Below are positions 20,971 through 31,661 of a stretch of 64,000 bases of DNA, in pieces. The stretch is from Dolomedes plantarius (taxonomy: Eukaryota; Arthropoda; Arachnida; Araneae; Dolomedidae): positions 217,511,459 through 217,575,458 of the forward strand of contig OU015493.1 of the NCBI GenBank assembly GCA_907164885.2, in the 5' to 3' direction. The notes under the pieces are model-generated. The model did no database searches and had not been told where the DNA came from. It was given only the letters and a program-made list of their open reading frames with translations. Positions within the stretch are counted from its first letter, which is position 1; each line of letters starts with the position of its first letter. Position numbers and translations under genes: made by a program.

Positions 20971-22960
20971 ATTTTTTTCCTATTCGCTGACACGGGTCGC
21001 AAGATTTTACGAACATCTCCGCGTCTTTGGTGCACTGGGGCCAATAATAATAACGCAATAGCTCATTTTTCGTTCTGAGGACCCCCATATGTCCCCGTAA
21101 TCCCTCGTGAGTCAAAATTAAGATTCTGGCTCGAAGACATTTAGGAATGACTAACTGCCTCCGTTCTTTGCCTCTGTGATCCGTGGATCTTCTGAACAAC
21201 AACCCTTTTTCAACCAAATATTCGGTTGTGGTTTTATTTTTAACCCTATTCCAGAGGGGCTTTAGTTCTTTACACCTCTCTTGCTCTTTTCGGAAAATTT
21301 CTGAGCTTACACCCGCTAAATCCATTTCTGCGCTCCCTTCTCTCGGGGGCAGTACTAATTCGCTCTCGACCTGGACCGTTCCCTCTTCACTCTGATCAGT
21401 TTCGGTTTCGACTCCTACGGCAGGAATTGAATTTTCTAGTTTTTCTCCTCGACTTACTATGGCTAGCGACCGGTTTCGCGTAACGATGCCGTTCACGGAC
21501 TGGGGTTCGCTTTTGAGCCTCTCTACGAGTTCCTGGGTGTAATTTCCCATTAAGTAATGGTTCATTCCCACTGATTTTCCTACCACGGCTGCTTTCGTGA
21601 GCAGATCCCCATATTTCTCACTTTCTATTCGCACTCTAGCGACCGGTAAACTCCGCAATTCATTTTCTAAGGCTGTGCGGACCCATACCCTTTCTCCGGT
21701 AAAATCTGAGGCGTTTATTAATTTAATAGGGGCTAGATCAAAACTCGAACCACTGTCCCTGAGAATGGTGGTCTCGATACCGTTTATTTTTGCCTTACTT
21801 AAGTATGGCTTGAACACTGGTTCAAAGATCTCCGCAGTAGCTACATTGTTTACACGCTCGGCAGTTTGCCTGTGTAATTCGGGGCACTGAGGTCTCAGAT
21901 GATCGGTCGACCCACACTGATAACAAGCCGGGGGCTTACGTTTTTCGGACTCGCGTATGCGCCAGTTATTCCCACCTGATCCTTGGCTCCTCCCGTTAAA
22001 AGAGTTAGACCTTTCCCAGTCTCCCTTTTTATCCTCATTTATCTCCTCGGCGATTTTGGGTTTCTCCGCCGCCTTTTTCTCTGGTGGTTTTAAATTAAGG
22101 GGTTTTCTGATAGTGCGCCTTGTCGCTTCATATTCGTCCAATTTTTTCACTAAGATGTGAGGGTCCACTATAGCTCCCCATTCATCCAAAAAATGTTCTC
22201 GGATTTCCGCCGGGACGCGTTTTTTAATCTGGTCTGCAACCATGAGATTCTTAAGGGCTTCAAAATCTTTTACACTTACCCCTTCAAGCCATCCCTCTAA
22301 ATAATTTCTCAGCTCGAAAATTAAATCTTTCCATAGGGCACCTGGCCGCCTCTGGTGTTGATTTAGTTTAACTCTAAAAGTCTCCGGACTTAACTTAAAA
22401 CGGCTCAGAAGTAATTTCTTTACCTGATCGTAATCATCTGCTACCTCAACGGGTTCGCGAATAATTATTTCAGCGATCTCCGTGGGTAATAATGAAAGCA
22501 AATGCATCATTCGTTCCCCGTCTTCAACCTGAGCCTTGCGGGCCTGACGTTCGAAAAGAGTTAGGAAGAGCGAAATGTCCGACTTATCCGGATCATATTT
22601 CTGCATAAGGGTTTTGAAATTTCGTACGGGCCTAGCGCTCTCATTCTGGGACGAAGCTACGCTGGCGGTTTCGGCTGCATGAGTCAACCGCAACCTTTCC
22701 AGTTCAAATTCTCTTTGTCTAGCTTCGCGTTCTAATTCTAAGTGTCTAAACTCGGTTTTTTCGCGCTCTTCTTTAATGATTTTTATTTGAGCCCTAACAC
22801 TCTCTTCATCATACCTTGCACTGGCCAAAATTCTGTCGTATAGGTCACATTTCCTATCGTGATCCTCGAAATCAATCCCTAGATCATCTGAAAGAACCTG
22901 GAGATCTTCCTTCTTATAAGTCATTAAAAATGCCATTTTTCCTATCTCAATATAACCCAA
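20969..22960 (-). CDS. Gag-protease-integrase(zinc finger) polyprotein, truncated Pol
   Basis: Structural and processing polyprotein of the LTR retrotransposon, expected to form the particle that packages the element RNA. The ORF is 663 codons; the start at 22960 or, more likely, Met9 at 22936 (MAFLMTYK). Domains in order: Gag N-terminus; a charged coiled coil at about residues 60-95; a capsid-like helical region about 115-280; a basic linker; a CCHC zinc knuckle (C346, C349, H354, C359); an aspartic protease with active-site DSG at 402-404; an integrase H2C2 zinc-binding domain (H618, H624, C654, C657) before the stop. The integrase catalytic core, reverse transcriptase and most of RNase H are absent, so the copy is non-autonomous. 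Integrase directly after protease with no reverse transcriptase between is the Gmr1-like order. The reading frame itself is uninterrupted, consistent with youth. Confidence 0.93.
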   Translation of the reverse strand: MGYIEIGKMAFLMTYKKEDLQVLSDDLGIDFEDHDRKCDLYDRILASARYDEESVRAQIKIIKEEREKTEFRHLELEREARQREFELERLRLTHAAETASVASSQNESARPVRNFKTLMQKYDPDKSDISLFLTLFERQARKAQVEDGERMMHLLSLLPTEIAEIIIREPVEVADDYDQVKKLLLSRFKLSPETFRVKLNQHQRRPGALWKDLIFELRNYLEGWLEGVSVKDFEALKNLMVADQIKKRVPAEIREHFLDEWGAIVDPHILVKKLDEYEATRRTIRKPLNLKPPEKKAAEKPKIAEEINEDKKGDWERSNSFNGRSQGSGGNNWRIRESEKRKPPACYQCGSTDHLRPQCPELHRQTAERVNNVATAEIFEPVFKPYLSKAKINGIETTILRDSGSSFDLAPIKLINASDFTGERVWVRTALENELRSLPVARVRIESEKYGDLLTKAAVVGKSVGMNHYLMGNYTQELVERLKSEPQSVNGIVTRNRSLAIVSRGEKLENSIPAVGVETETDQSEEGTVQVESELVLPPREGSAEMDLAGVSSEIFRKEQERCKELKPLWNRVKNKTTTEYLVEKGLLFRRSTDHRGKERRQLVIPKCLRARILILTHEGLRGHMGVLRTKNELLRYYYWPQCTKDAEMFVKSCDPCQRIGKK

Positions 22961-23789
22961 TTACACTAGTCCAAAACCAATTCTCCAAAATAATACACTC
23001 TAATACGATACGTTAATAAAGAATAATAAAAATGCACTTTTCTTAATTTCTAGCACAAATACACTTAATACTCAAAACACAATATGCAATCTCGGTTCAA
23101 TAACATGTTATACAATTCTACTCAGAAAAAATTTCATCTAATACATTTCCCCACAATAACATACATACACTTGCAAAAAATTCTATGTTTTCAATAGATA
23201 CACTTTACTAAATTTTGTAACACTTCGCGACTTGTTCATAAACCAGATCACAAAACCACAAGTCTCGAATTTCTCGGACTCAAAATAAAATATACTTAAC
23301 GAGCTGATGCTCAAACGTTTCTCGAATTTCTCGAGTTATCTTAACTAAGGAGTTAATTATAAAAAACACAAATATTCTGTCGACTTTCTCGACGGGTAAT
23401 TAACTTAAGAGTTAATATTAAAACACACAAATATTCTGTCGACTTTCTCGACGGGTAATTAACTTAACAGTTAATATTTAAAAAACACAAATATTCTGTC
23501 GACTTTCTCGACGGGTAATTAACTTAAGAGTTAATAATTAAAAAAACACTTCAAATACACATTTGCCTCTAGAGAATGAAAAAACAAGTACCTGTCCTCG
23601 AAGCTTGCTTCTCTAATCGGGGATGTTGGCTTTCTTGGCTCAGTAGGAATGGCTCCACACTAGTCACAGTTTTTATGCACTCTTGAAAGTTCAAACTATC
23701 GTACGCGCACACACTCACAGTCTTGTAAAATCACTCTCTAAAGCTGGATTCATCCGTTGCTGCCACCATTCTTCTATTATTAGTATAGC
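22961..23789 (-). other. Retrotransposon 5' leader with possible primer-binding site
   Basis: About 830 bp of non-coding leader between the 5' LTR and Gag. TGGTGGCAGCAACGG lies about 21 bases inside the 5' LTR (plus-strand 23754-23768) and starts TGG, as a tRNA primer-binding site would; the offset from the LTR is unusual, so this is tentative. A tandem repeat occupies 23290-23545. Confidence 0.55.
23290..23545. repeat. Tandem repeat, about 62-bp unit, in the retrotransposon leader
   Basis: Three good units begin near 23368, 23428 and 23490, each with ATTCTGTCGACTTTCTCGAC, GGGTAATTAACTTAA and AGTTAAT. A degenerate fourth lies upstream. Each unit contains two small inverted repeats: GTCGA-CTTTC-TCGAC and TTAACT-TAAG-AGTTAA. 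Confidence 0.85.
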
Positions 23790-24657
23790 TGTAACGTATT
23801 CCTGCGATTTGTGTCAAAAGCAAACACTTAGGTAGCGTCACAGGTTACGTGTAAGGTAGACAGCTTACTAAAATAGAGACTTTTAAGATAATGCGGATTT
23901 CAGTTTTATTTAATAAAGACGGTTAGGCCGCGATCTCGAATAATATATATATACAAACAGTCCATAGAAGTTGGAGTAGAAAACGTGGATTGTCTCTCAA
24001 GGATGGAGCACACTGTCGCTAAAACGAGGTGACGAACCGCTGGTCAGGTCACAGAAAAAAAGGGCCCGCACTCGTCCACTGGAAACTAGCAGCTTCTCTG
24101 AAATAACACAATTGGGGAGATCAAGTTCCGATCGGTTCCCCCGACCTTTCTCGGTGAAAAAGGGTCTTCTCACGTAGAGGGCAGAGCCTCACAAAAAAAA
24201 AACAAGTCACTTAAAAGTGCGTGGAGCTAGGAGATCAGGTATCACCCCTAAGCTCTCTAAGGAAAAACTCTCCGCACAAAAAACTCTGGTCTTCAAGCCC
24301 TCGTCGGCTTCTTTTAAAAACTTGATCCCTGGCGGAATTCTTTCTAGCCTCCTCTCTATAGCTCGCTCCGGATAGGCTGAGCGTCTAGCCGTGCGCAAAA
24401 AACGATGCCGATTATTACATCTTCATTGCCCGCTGACTCATTAGCGAACTCGTTTCAGGGCGTAAACTGTCATTGTCGGCCACTGTCAAAATATGGCGCC
24501 AGACTGTCTCCTCTTTTCATCCCAGGAATGCGTCCCGAAGAGGTGCCTATTGTGGTCCTCTTCCACCCGCGGGGTCTGCCATTCTTTAGCATCGGCTCAC
24601 CGCTAGCGGCGATTTTAATGGTGTTCCTACTCGCCTCGAGGGGGGGAAATTGCCACA
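23790..24657 (-). repeat. 5' LTR
   Basis: About 868 bp, TG...CA on the minus strand, nearly identical to the LTR at 19593-20458 apart from about five sites including the length of an A run. It should contain the promoter, but no clear TATA box was singled out. Confidence 0.93.
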
Positions 24658-24661
24658 ACGG

Positions 24662-27640
24662 GTAAATTCGAACAGAAACATTGCAAATCTCAAAACGCAA
24701 AACTTCACAGCAGTGCAGCCATAATTCGAGAGAACAGACAGAAAAGCCATAATCTATGAGGTAAGAGGGAAAATGACAAATTCATGTAGACCAAAGTTTA
24801 TCGCTCGACTTGATATTATGGCTAAAAAAACAGAAATATAGTAAGCAACTAACTTATCCCCCCCCCCTAAAAAAAACCACGATTCTACCCATGAGTGTAT
24901 ACATTACAAGATTATGTATCGTGAAATCTTTGAAATCCGCATTTTACATGAGCTTATTCTTCATTGACAACTGTTTAGCGCCCCTTCTAAACAAGTAATA
25001 CATAGGGGGAGGAGAGAACGCCCTTTTACAGCTCGACCAAACAATGTCAGCTTCTAAACTGTTTTAGGTGATGCCTTCTCCCCTCCCCCTTGTGCGCACT
25101 CACTTTCACCTAACAATTTCCCTTGCATAAAATAGACTTGAACTGCTACCTTTCTTCTGCGTGTGAGAGCCAAAGTAAACTTTCGAATCTGCCAGTAGTC
25201 AAAATACATGCGTTAAGAAATCTCTGCGTTGTCAGAGTCTCTTTTATATCAAAGGATCGGTTGTTCAACAGTTGGGGAGCAGTTAGTTATTTGTAATCTT
25301 TGTTTTGAGCATAAATGCCAACCTTATTCTTCCTAAGAACTGTCAATTCGCTTAAATGACATTTTAGTGTCTTCATAAAAAGAATTTTCAAGCTGTCTTT
25401 AAATTCATTTGCATGCTGTGAAGCAGCAATTTTGCCCGATTAGTGGCCAGAGGATGTCGTTGAAAGAGACAGCACTTTTTACCATCCAACCAACTGATGG
25501 GAAAGTTACTCACTGAACGGTTAACTCCAACTTCCCCTTACAACATTTTGGGTTTTTATTTTGGAGGACCAGGGAACATAGAAACATCATATCACTAACG
25601 AAGAAGTCTTTTTAAGCGATAGGAAGCAATTTTCATGCGATTTACCTCTAAGGCTAATGGGGGTTGTGCCCGGCTAGCTTTTAGCGATATCCATTGTTTT
25701 TTGTTCTCTAGGAGAGGGGCAAGAATTGTAATCTTTTTCGAGTAATACCTTGCCTGCCACTGGAAATTTAAATCAAAAAGTCTAGACCCCCTTCTAATCA
25801 TATCGCTATTAAATGGATTCTCTGGATCTGAGTAGTTAAATATGTAAGGTAACCGAATGTCTTGGAGGGCAACTAATGGCAAACATTTTCAAAAGTTTTA
25901 GATGTATCGGATGGGAAAATGATTACGACTAAGCTTTAACAGACTTTTTCGCTTTAGAAATAAAATTCTTTTCTATAAGCGAAAATAAAATCTTAAACTG
26001 TGGATACATAAAAGCTGTGAGTACCCTCGGAAATTACAAAATAATTTATAATATTCAACAATTTCTAAGTAGGTCAAAAATAATGATTGTTCGGTCTCGC
26101 CTTTTTATTATTTCCCGAAATTCGTTTCTCTTTTATCTCCCACTGAGTCTTCCATTGGTAACACGCATGTTTCAATTATCTCAAGTTTATTTTGCATGTA
26201 TCAAGACGTATCGGAGCAGGAAGCCCGCTTTTGCCGCACGCTCTCTCTGTTTAAACCGCGAGATCCTTTATCACTGGAGCCGATAGCGAACCTAATTGGA
26301 AAAAGAGCGATCGTGATTGACAGCCGTTAAGAGCGGCGACGAATGACGGACACGATAGCTCAAGTGTCCGAAAGCCTGCTGCCAATTAAAGCCACCGATA
26401 AAGTGTTTACGGCAGAAAATAGTTCATTATTTTAACATGCTAATTGCTGGCATTCCTGGGACTTGTTACGCAATCGGCCCACAGAATTGGGGCACACGAA
26501 GAGGATACTAAGTATAGCATATGTTATTGCAGAGTTTTGTGAAAAAGCTTTGTTCTCAGAGAGAGATGAAAAATAAACCGAAATTGTCGAGTTTGCTGGG
26601 AACGCGTCATATCCTTCTTCTTGATCGGCCCGTTGTGAGACCTGGCCATCTCCTTCATTCCACTCGCCGTGAGGCCTTGAGTTCTTCTACTTTAACGATG
26701 CTCAAAATCTTTTTGGACTTCATCGGCCCAACGAAGGGAAGACCTTCCCCTTCACCTTTTGTCATTGGAAAAGAATTGTATTTATTTTATATTATTTGAG
26801 AATTATCCATTCTTTTCAGAAGACCTTTCCATCTCATTCTGTCTACCTTTATGAAACTGATAACACCTGGTTCCCCATATAGCTGGTAAATTTCACTTAT
26901 TATTATATTTATTTCAATTAACCCCAGATTACCTCTCAAAATCCGCTAGAGTTTCTTCCTCTCTAGCAGTCGTTATCCCGGACTCCAAGGTGTATCGGTT
27001 AACACAGGTTTCAGTATCACTGTGTAGAGAGTCAATGGATGTCTTCTTTCTATGAGATCGGATCTAAAGAAAACTTTCAGGCCATGGAAACAAGCGGTCG
27101 GCAGCCAGGATCCTTTTAAGCACTTCTTCATCTATGTTATTGTTATGATTCATTTCAGTTCCTAGGCAGGTGATGCTGCGAGCAGTTTCAAAAGTGTTCC
27201 GGGGCCAACCACGGAACATTTGTCTTAGTCTTCCTTCTTAGTAATTGCTAAGTATTTGGTTTTGTTTTTACGCGTCCTATTAGCCATTTTAAAATGTTTC
27301 TCATGCATTGTCAACTTGCTTTTAAACATTGGCAACAACAATCTCCTGAAAAAAAATCGAATCAGAATGACGTATGATTTCGTCAGTGATCGTTGCACAG
27401 GAAAAAAAAAACATTTTTGAACCACCGAATGAAGCTTCACGATACGTTTCAGATAATTTAGACCATTATTCTTGAGCCATGGATTTTCTTGTCAGAAAAA
27501 GGGGGGGGGGGATTCGCAAGAAAGTGTATAGATTGCATTTGATGAGATCAATTGCTTTCTAACATTTTCTCGTGCATGCAGGGAAATCTAGAAATAAGAC
27601 ATGCTGGGTAGTAGCCATAGTGTGTTTGATCAGCTCAATG
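24662..27640. other. Low-repeat stretch, no gene recognised
   Basis: About 3 kb without recognisable elements. A 95-codon minus ORF (25595-25882) and an 89-codon plus ORF (26017-26286) have no domain and no codon signature I can judge. A G12 run lies at 27500-27511. The part 26225-26510 is treated separately as a regulatory candidate. Confidence 0.4.
26225..26510. promoter_or_regulatory. Candidate cis-regulatory block
   Basis: A GC-balanced block in AT-rich surroundings with motif matches: AAACCGC (Runx-like, 26253), TGATTGACAG (26314-26323, an exact Pbx/Meis-type composite site), CAATTA and TAATTG (homeodomain cores) and CGATAA (GATA-like). No ORF spans it. The motif cluster is what I see; enhancer function is inference. 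Confidence 0.3.
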
Positions 27641-27799
27641 TTCACCTATTGAGAAAATGCTTCCGATGATGGTTTTTTTGGATTGAAAGATTTTTTTAAT
27701 ATTGTACTCCGTCATAGAGATAGAAATTTTTAACCCCGCTATGTTATTCATAAATTTTATCCAACAAAGGAAATGATGTGCGTTTAAAATACAGTATAC
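27641..27799. mobile_element. MITE-D-related fragment, rearranged
   Basis: ATTGTACTCCGTCATAGAGA (27701) matches the MITE-D interior. The next block, around GCGTTTAAAATACAGTATACC, matches it in the opposite orientation. It leads directly into family-B copy 1. Confidence 0.5.
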
Positions 27800-28240
27800 C
27801 CAATTTTTACCATGTTTTTATTAACTTGCTTTCTTGTTTGTGTGTTTGCCCAGTACTAATCTTGCAATCGATTTTTAACTAAATTCCCGACTAGCTAGAC
27901 ATTTGAAACTTTTAGAATAGCTCAGAACACAATGACAATGCATTTCTTTAATACTTTTGGCAATCTTTAAGCAGATTTTTACCATGTTTTTATTATTTTC
28001 AGTTAATTTTGTTTTGTAGACTGGTGCAGCGATCTGTCGGCCGGGACAGGAGCGTAAAGTTAAACGCAAGTTAACTTCCAATTAACTTCATTTTCTTTCA
28101 AGTTGATGGGATAATTCATGAAAAATTTTTTTTTAAGTATTTATTAATACATAGAATTGTCAAGTTTATATGATTCAACAGAAAATTTAAAAACATGGTG
28201 TATAAAAAGTTATTTTTATCTTGCAATTATTTTCCCTAAT
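27800..28240 (+). repeat. Family-B repeat, copy 1
   Basis: Dispersed repeat of about 430 bp. It begins TTTTTACCATGTTTTTATTA, contains CTAGCTAGACATTTGAAAC and AGCTCAGAACAC-ATGACAATGC, and ends AAAAACATGG, then TATAAAAAGTT and TATCTTG-AATTATTTT. The ACCATGTTTTTA near the start is inverted near the end. No ORF. Class unknown. Confidence 0.8.
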
Positions 28241-28329
28241 AATTCCAATTTAAAACTATTCTTTGAGTTTCTTTTAAATAATAAAATATATGCCGGAGTA
28301 GAAAACTTCTCCATTAAGGAGTATAATTA

Positions 28330-28332
<3 letters not shown>

Positions 28333-28363
<31 letters not shown>
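28333..28363. repeat. (TA)n microsatellite
   Basis: Uninterrupted TA dinucleotides; a second (TA)n lies at 28437-28460. Confidence 0.9.
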
Positions 28364-28365
<2 letters not shown>

Positions 28366-28462
28366 GCAAATGCATAAAGAGAATTAAATAAGCAAATCAA
28401 AAAGAGTAATCATTATTTACTGCGCAGAGCTGCTATACATATATATATATATATATATATGT

Positions 28463-28513
28463 GGTTTTTAGACAGTGTCGGCACCGCTGAAGAAAAGATA
28501 CTGTCTAAAAACC
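28463..28513. other. Perfect 14-bp-stem hairpin
   Basis: GGTTTTTAGACAGT is followed 23 nt later by its exact inverse complement ACTGTCTAAAAACC. It may be the pair of ends of a deleted small transposon or a structured RNA; no further support. Confidence 0.6.
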
Positions 28514-28649
28514 TATTATTCACTTATCTATTCATATTTTCACTTATCTTTTCATGTTTTTGGTTCCTGGCTGTAGTGGTTTATGGCTTATACTGGTTTT
28601 TCACTTACAACTTTGTCTAATATATATAAATGTATGTATATTTCATTTC

Positions 28650-28716
28650 AAGTAAACCAACATTGGAAACATTTTCTCCATAGGAGCTAAGCGAATCTAA
28701 TCGCACAGCAGCCTTA
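28650..28716 (-). mobile_element. MITE-D terminal fragment
   Basis: GAAACATTTTCTCCATAGG then GCGAATCTAAT and GCAGCCTTAA is the inverse of the MITE-D start, ending at a TTAA. Confidence 0.6.
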
Positions 28717-29313
28717 AGTTATAATTCTGTATTAAAGACTTTTTTCCCTTTCCATCAAAATGACGGAAGATTTCAAAGGAAATGAGTAGAATTTTCCCCT
28801 CCATCTGACTTTGAAGTTTTGGGGAAAATTCTAAAACGAAAGACGAAAATCATTGATAAATTATTTCCTTTTGGTGTCATAAACCCATTGGGAGGCGGCA
28901 TACACGACAACAAAAAAGAGAACGAGAAAAATCGCATTCTCTTTCATATTACCTTCGAATATCTTTCCCTCCGCATTTACACAGACGCGAATAAGCCACC
29001 CCTTGTCTCCTCGCGAGACATTAGTCACGCTCCAGGAGCGTGACTAATCGACCCGAATGACCGTTCTCACATTCCCGCCTCTTGTTGTCATTTGTGCAAC
29101 ATTCACCCCTTTGACCTTTGACTTTCCCTCTCCGTCACCATTCATCCCTTTGCGATCCGGTCCTTATTCCCCTTTGCCCCCGCCCCCACGTGTGGGATGT
29201 CGGCCTCGTCCCTTTTACTCGGGCCCCAAAACCCTCTCCCGAAGCGAGCGCCACGATTGGGGAGGAGAATAGTGCGGTTATCGGCGAGGGGCACGTTTAC
29301 ACAACCATTTATC
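28717..29313. other. Unassigned, GC-richer stretch with a perfect palindrome
   Basis: It contains a 14-bp-arm palindrome with a one-base loop (29020-29048) and a DR1-type nuclear receptor half-site pair TGACCTTTGAC (29112-29122). ORFs at 29057-29345 have no domain. Confidence 0.35.
29020..29048. other. 29-nt perfect palindrome
   Basis: ATTAGTCACGCTCC, one A, then GGAGCGTGACTAAT. Perfect 14-bp arms with a single-base loop. Confidence 0.85.
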
Positions 29314-29998
29314 CAGTGTTGCCAACTTGGGGGTTTTCGCTCTAAATTTGGTTGTAAGTTACACGAAAAGGGGTGTTTTAAGGGGCCACATTTTTTAGGG
29401 GAATTTTGTGGGGGGGGAGCATTTTTCAATATTTTGTACAATCGAGACGCGTTTTTTTATTAGATTGTAAGTTCCATACATATGTCAAATGTAAATAAAC
29501 CTCCATTTCATTATGTAAGTGTGTATTTTCTATTTATTTCAATTTATCTCTCAAACAGGATGCCTATTCGGAACCAGAATTTCTTTTAGGAAGGTCTAGG
29601 GCAGGGGTGTCAAACTCGCGGCCCACGCCGAACATTTTTGCGGTCCGGCTAATATATTGGCACACAATAATATATAATAAAATAACCGACGCAGAATTAT
29701 AATAAGATAGGAAGAATTCGCTAAATGTTTTTTAATGATACTCTTTTTTTGCTATTATTAAACAAAATGCATATATTTATGCTGAATATACTGTAATTAG
29801 GTAAATAAACCTACGTTTCTATTAATATTGATTTTATTTTGCAGCCCACCTATAGTTAAACCTTGTTTGTTTGGCCCAAGGTAGCCTTTGAGTTTGACAC
29901 CCCTGGTCTAGGGTGATCTCAAGTTGGTGTTAGGGGGGAAACAGGGGGATTTCGAGATGGCGTAAGGGGGAGGCGCTTCGTAGAGGTTGGCAACACTG
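29314..29998. mobile_element. hAT MITE (outer) with 8-bp target duplication
   Basis: CAGTGTTGCCAAC at the left and GTTGGCAACACTG at the right are perfect inverse ends. CATTTATC lies at 29306-29313 and 29999-30006. The 8-bp duplication and these ends are typical of hAT. No transposase. A second hAT is nested at 29602-29905. Confidence 0.88.
29602..29905. mobile_element. hAT MITE (inner), CAGGGGTGTCAAACTC ends
   Basis: CAGGGGTGTCAAACTC and its near-inverse GAGTTTGACACCCCTG bound 304 bp. GTCTAGGG is duplicated exactly at 29594-29601 and 29906-29913. These termini are widespread hAT ends. It inserted into the outer hAT. Confidence 0.92.
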
Positions 29999-30006
29999 CA
30001 TTTATC

Positions 30007-30324
30007 ACTCTTTCCCCCTATTCGACTCTCCTCGTTCGCGGCTGTGTAACTGCGGGGTCACAAGCCGAGAGCTCCCACTCACATTCGGATGGTCCGTTCC
30101 AAAATAAACACACCCGAACTGCGAGGTGTTAAGTACATGCTCTGTACGCCTCTCTCTGAGGGTCAGTTAGACACTCCACTCCCATGCTCGAGCTGTCCGG
30201 GGAGCCCAAGGGCAGCACACATCGTAAGCCACCCCAATCTTCAGTAACGGTTCCCCATATAGCCCCATATAGCGCGTAGGGGATCTGCTGACGTTACAAA
30301 GGCGAAAGTGTAGACGATGGAGAC
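30007..30324. other. Unassigned gap
   Basis: GC-richer, no gene or element recognised. Confidence 0.4.
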
Positions 30325-30891
30325 TTAAGGCTGCTATGTACTAACCCCATTGGATTCGCTCACCTCAATGTTAACCTATGGAGAAAATGTGTCCACGGAT
30401 TGCCGACTCAGATTCAAAGATTTTTTTAAAAAAATTGTACTCCGTCATAGAGAAAAAAAATTTACATTTGTGTACATTTTTCGTTTTTTTTTAAATGCAA
30501 TTAATATTTTAAAATTTAAATTATTCGGGGAAAAATCTGGTATAGTTTGTTTTAAACGCTCGTAAATTCCTTCGGTGGACGAAATTTATGAAATGAATCC
30601 CGTAGCGCTTTGCAGAAAAGTTCGGGCTATCTGACAATACCAATTTTATTGGATTATCGGCATTTATGTACCTGTAAATAGTTGACAAAAATATTTTTTA
30701 AATAAAAAATTTGGGAGGTCAGCGCTTAATCCCCCCCCCTATAGAGAGAGAGCCATTACAATCCCTCAAAATGTCAATCCTAAAGGGGGTGGAATTCTCG
30801 AACTGTCGACTGGACTCCTCCCACCACAAGAGTCTGCAAGAAAAGGAAAAGGGAAATACGATTTTTTTTTCTTGGTACATAGCAGACTTAA
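30325..30891 (+). mobile_element. MITE-D copy 2, TTAA-flanked
   Basis: TTAA, GGCTGCTATGTACTAA at the left and TGGTACATAGCAGAC, TTAA at the right. Body colinear with copy 1, including ATTCCTTCGGTGGACGAAAT and a CCACCACAAGAGTCTGCAAG block near the right end. Confidence 0.9.
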
Positions 30892-31437
30892 CTGCCTTGA
30901 TGGATTCATATGACGATGGAGATGTTCCGTTTCCTACACACCAGTCGGCTGTATGGAATGTAAACAATCGGATATACTTCATCCTTCTACTACGTCACCA
31001 CCACGTCCTGTAAGCTTTCCTCCCACCATAATGATAAAACGTACAATGGCCTTCCGGAAGGACCCATCTTCCCGAGCTTATGGAGGGTTTCCCGTCCCTC
31101 GGATTTTCACCGCGACAAAAGGCACAAAATTTTAAGATAGCGCAAAAAAGTCCAAAAATTGTAATTCCAACATTTTTTACGAAACTTTGAAAATTTGGAA
31201 GTTCGATACCTAAAAAAAAAAGCGCATTTAGCTTGTAAAACCCACTTGAAGTCTACCAGCACAGGCGTTTTCGACAACTTCCCGTCTTCGCCCAAGTTTT
31301 TAAGTACGAAATTCGAACTCAGCGGGAAAATTTAGGTGGAATGGGAAAAAAAGGCTGGAATATACGGCGACTCTGAATTTTGGAGAAAAAAACAGCGTTT
31401 TTTAAGCCAACCACAAAGTTTTCTCCGTTCCAGACAC
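30892..31437. other. Unassigned stretch
   Basis: No recognisable gene or element. Confidence 0.4.
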
Positions 31438-31661
31438 AATAGCGCCCTTTACACGTGCGCTCTTTCCCGCTTGAAACCACAATCCCGCGCGATTCAGTGC
31501 ACGTGTGAAGGTGTCGGAGAGGAAGGGAAGCTGCTTTGGAGCGTAATGCAAGTTTTCCCGCGCGCAATCCCGTACGCTCTTTTGCGAGTGCTTGGAGCGT
31601 GCGCGCAATCCCGTACGCCCCAAGCACTCGCGAAAGAACGTACGTGTAAAGGGCACTAATA
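31438..31661. mobile_element. MITE-E copy 1
   Basis: Ends TAGCGCCCTTTACACGTGCG and the inverse of TTAGTGCCCTTTACACGTAC. GC-rich body with CGCAATCCCGTACGC repeated twice and an inverted CAAGCACTCGCGAAAG block. A shorter relative lies at 47011. Confidence 0.75.

Larger units (their letters stand above)
19593..24657 (-). mobile_element. Ty3/gypsy-type LTR retrotransposon, complete ends, internal deletion
   Basis: Two LTRs of about 866 bp flank an internal region of 3.3 kb. The target duplication ACGG lies at 19589-19592 and 24658-24661. The coding strand is minus, supported by a purine tract beside the left LTR and a Gag ORF on that strand. Pol is largely deleted: the long ORF ends in the integrase zinc finger, and only an RNase H tail follows. 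LTR identity is very high, so insertion was recent; the deleted copy probably moved using proteins supplied by a relative. Confidence 0.93.

Noticed and set aside
21183..22160. Plus-strand ORFs of 67-97 codons
   Set aside because: Shadows of the minus-strand Gag-Pol ORF.
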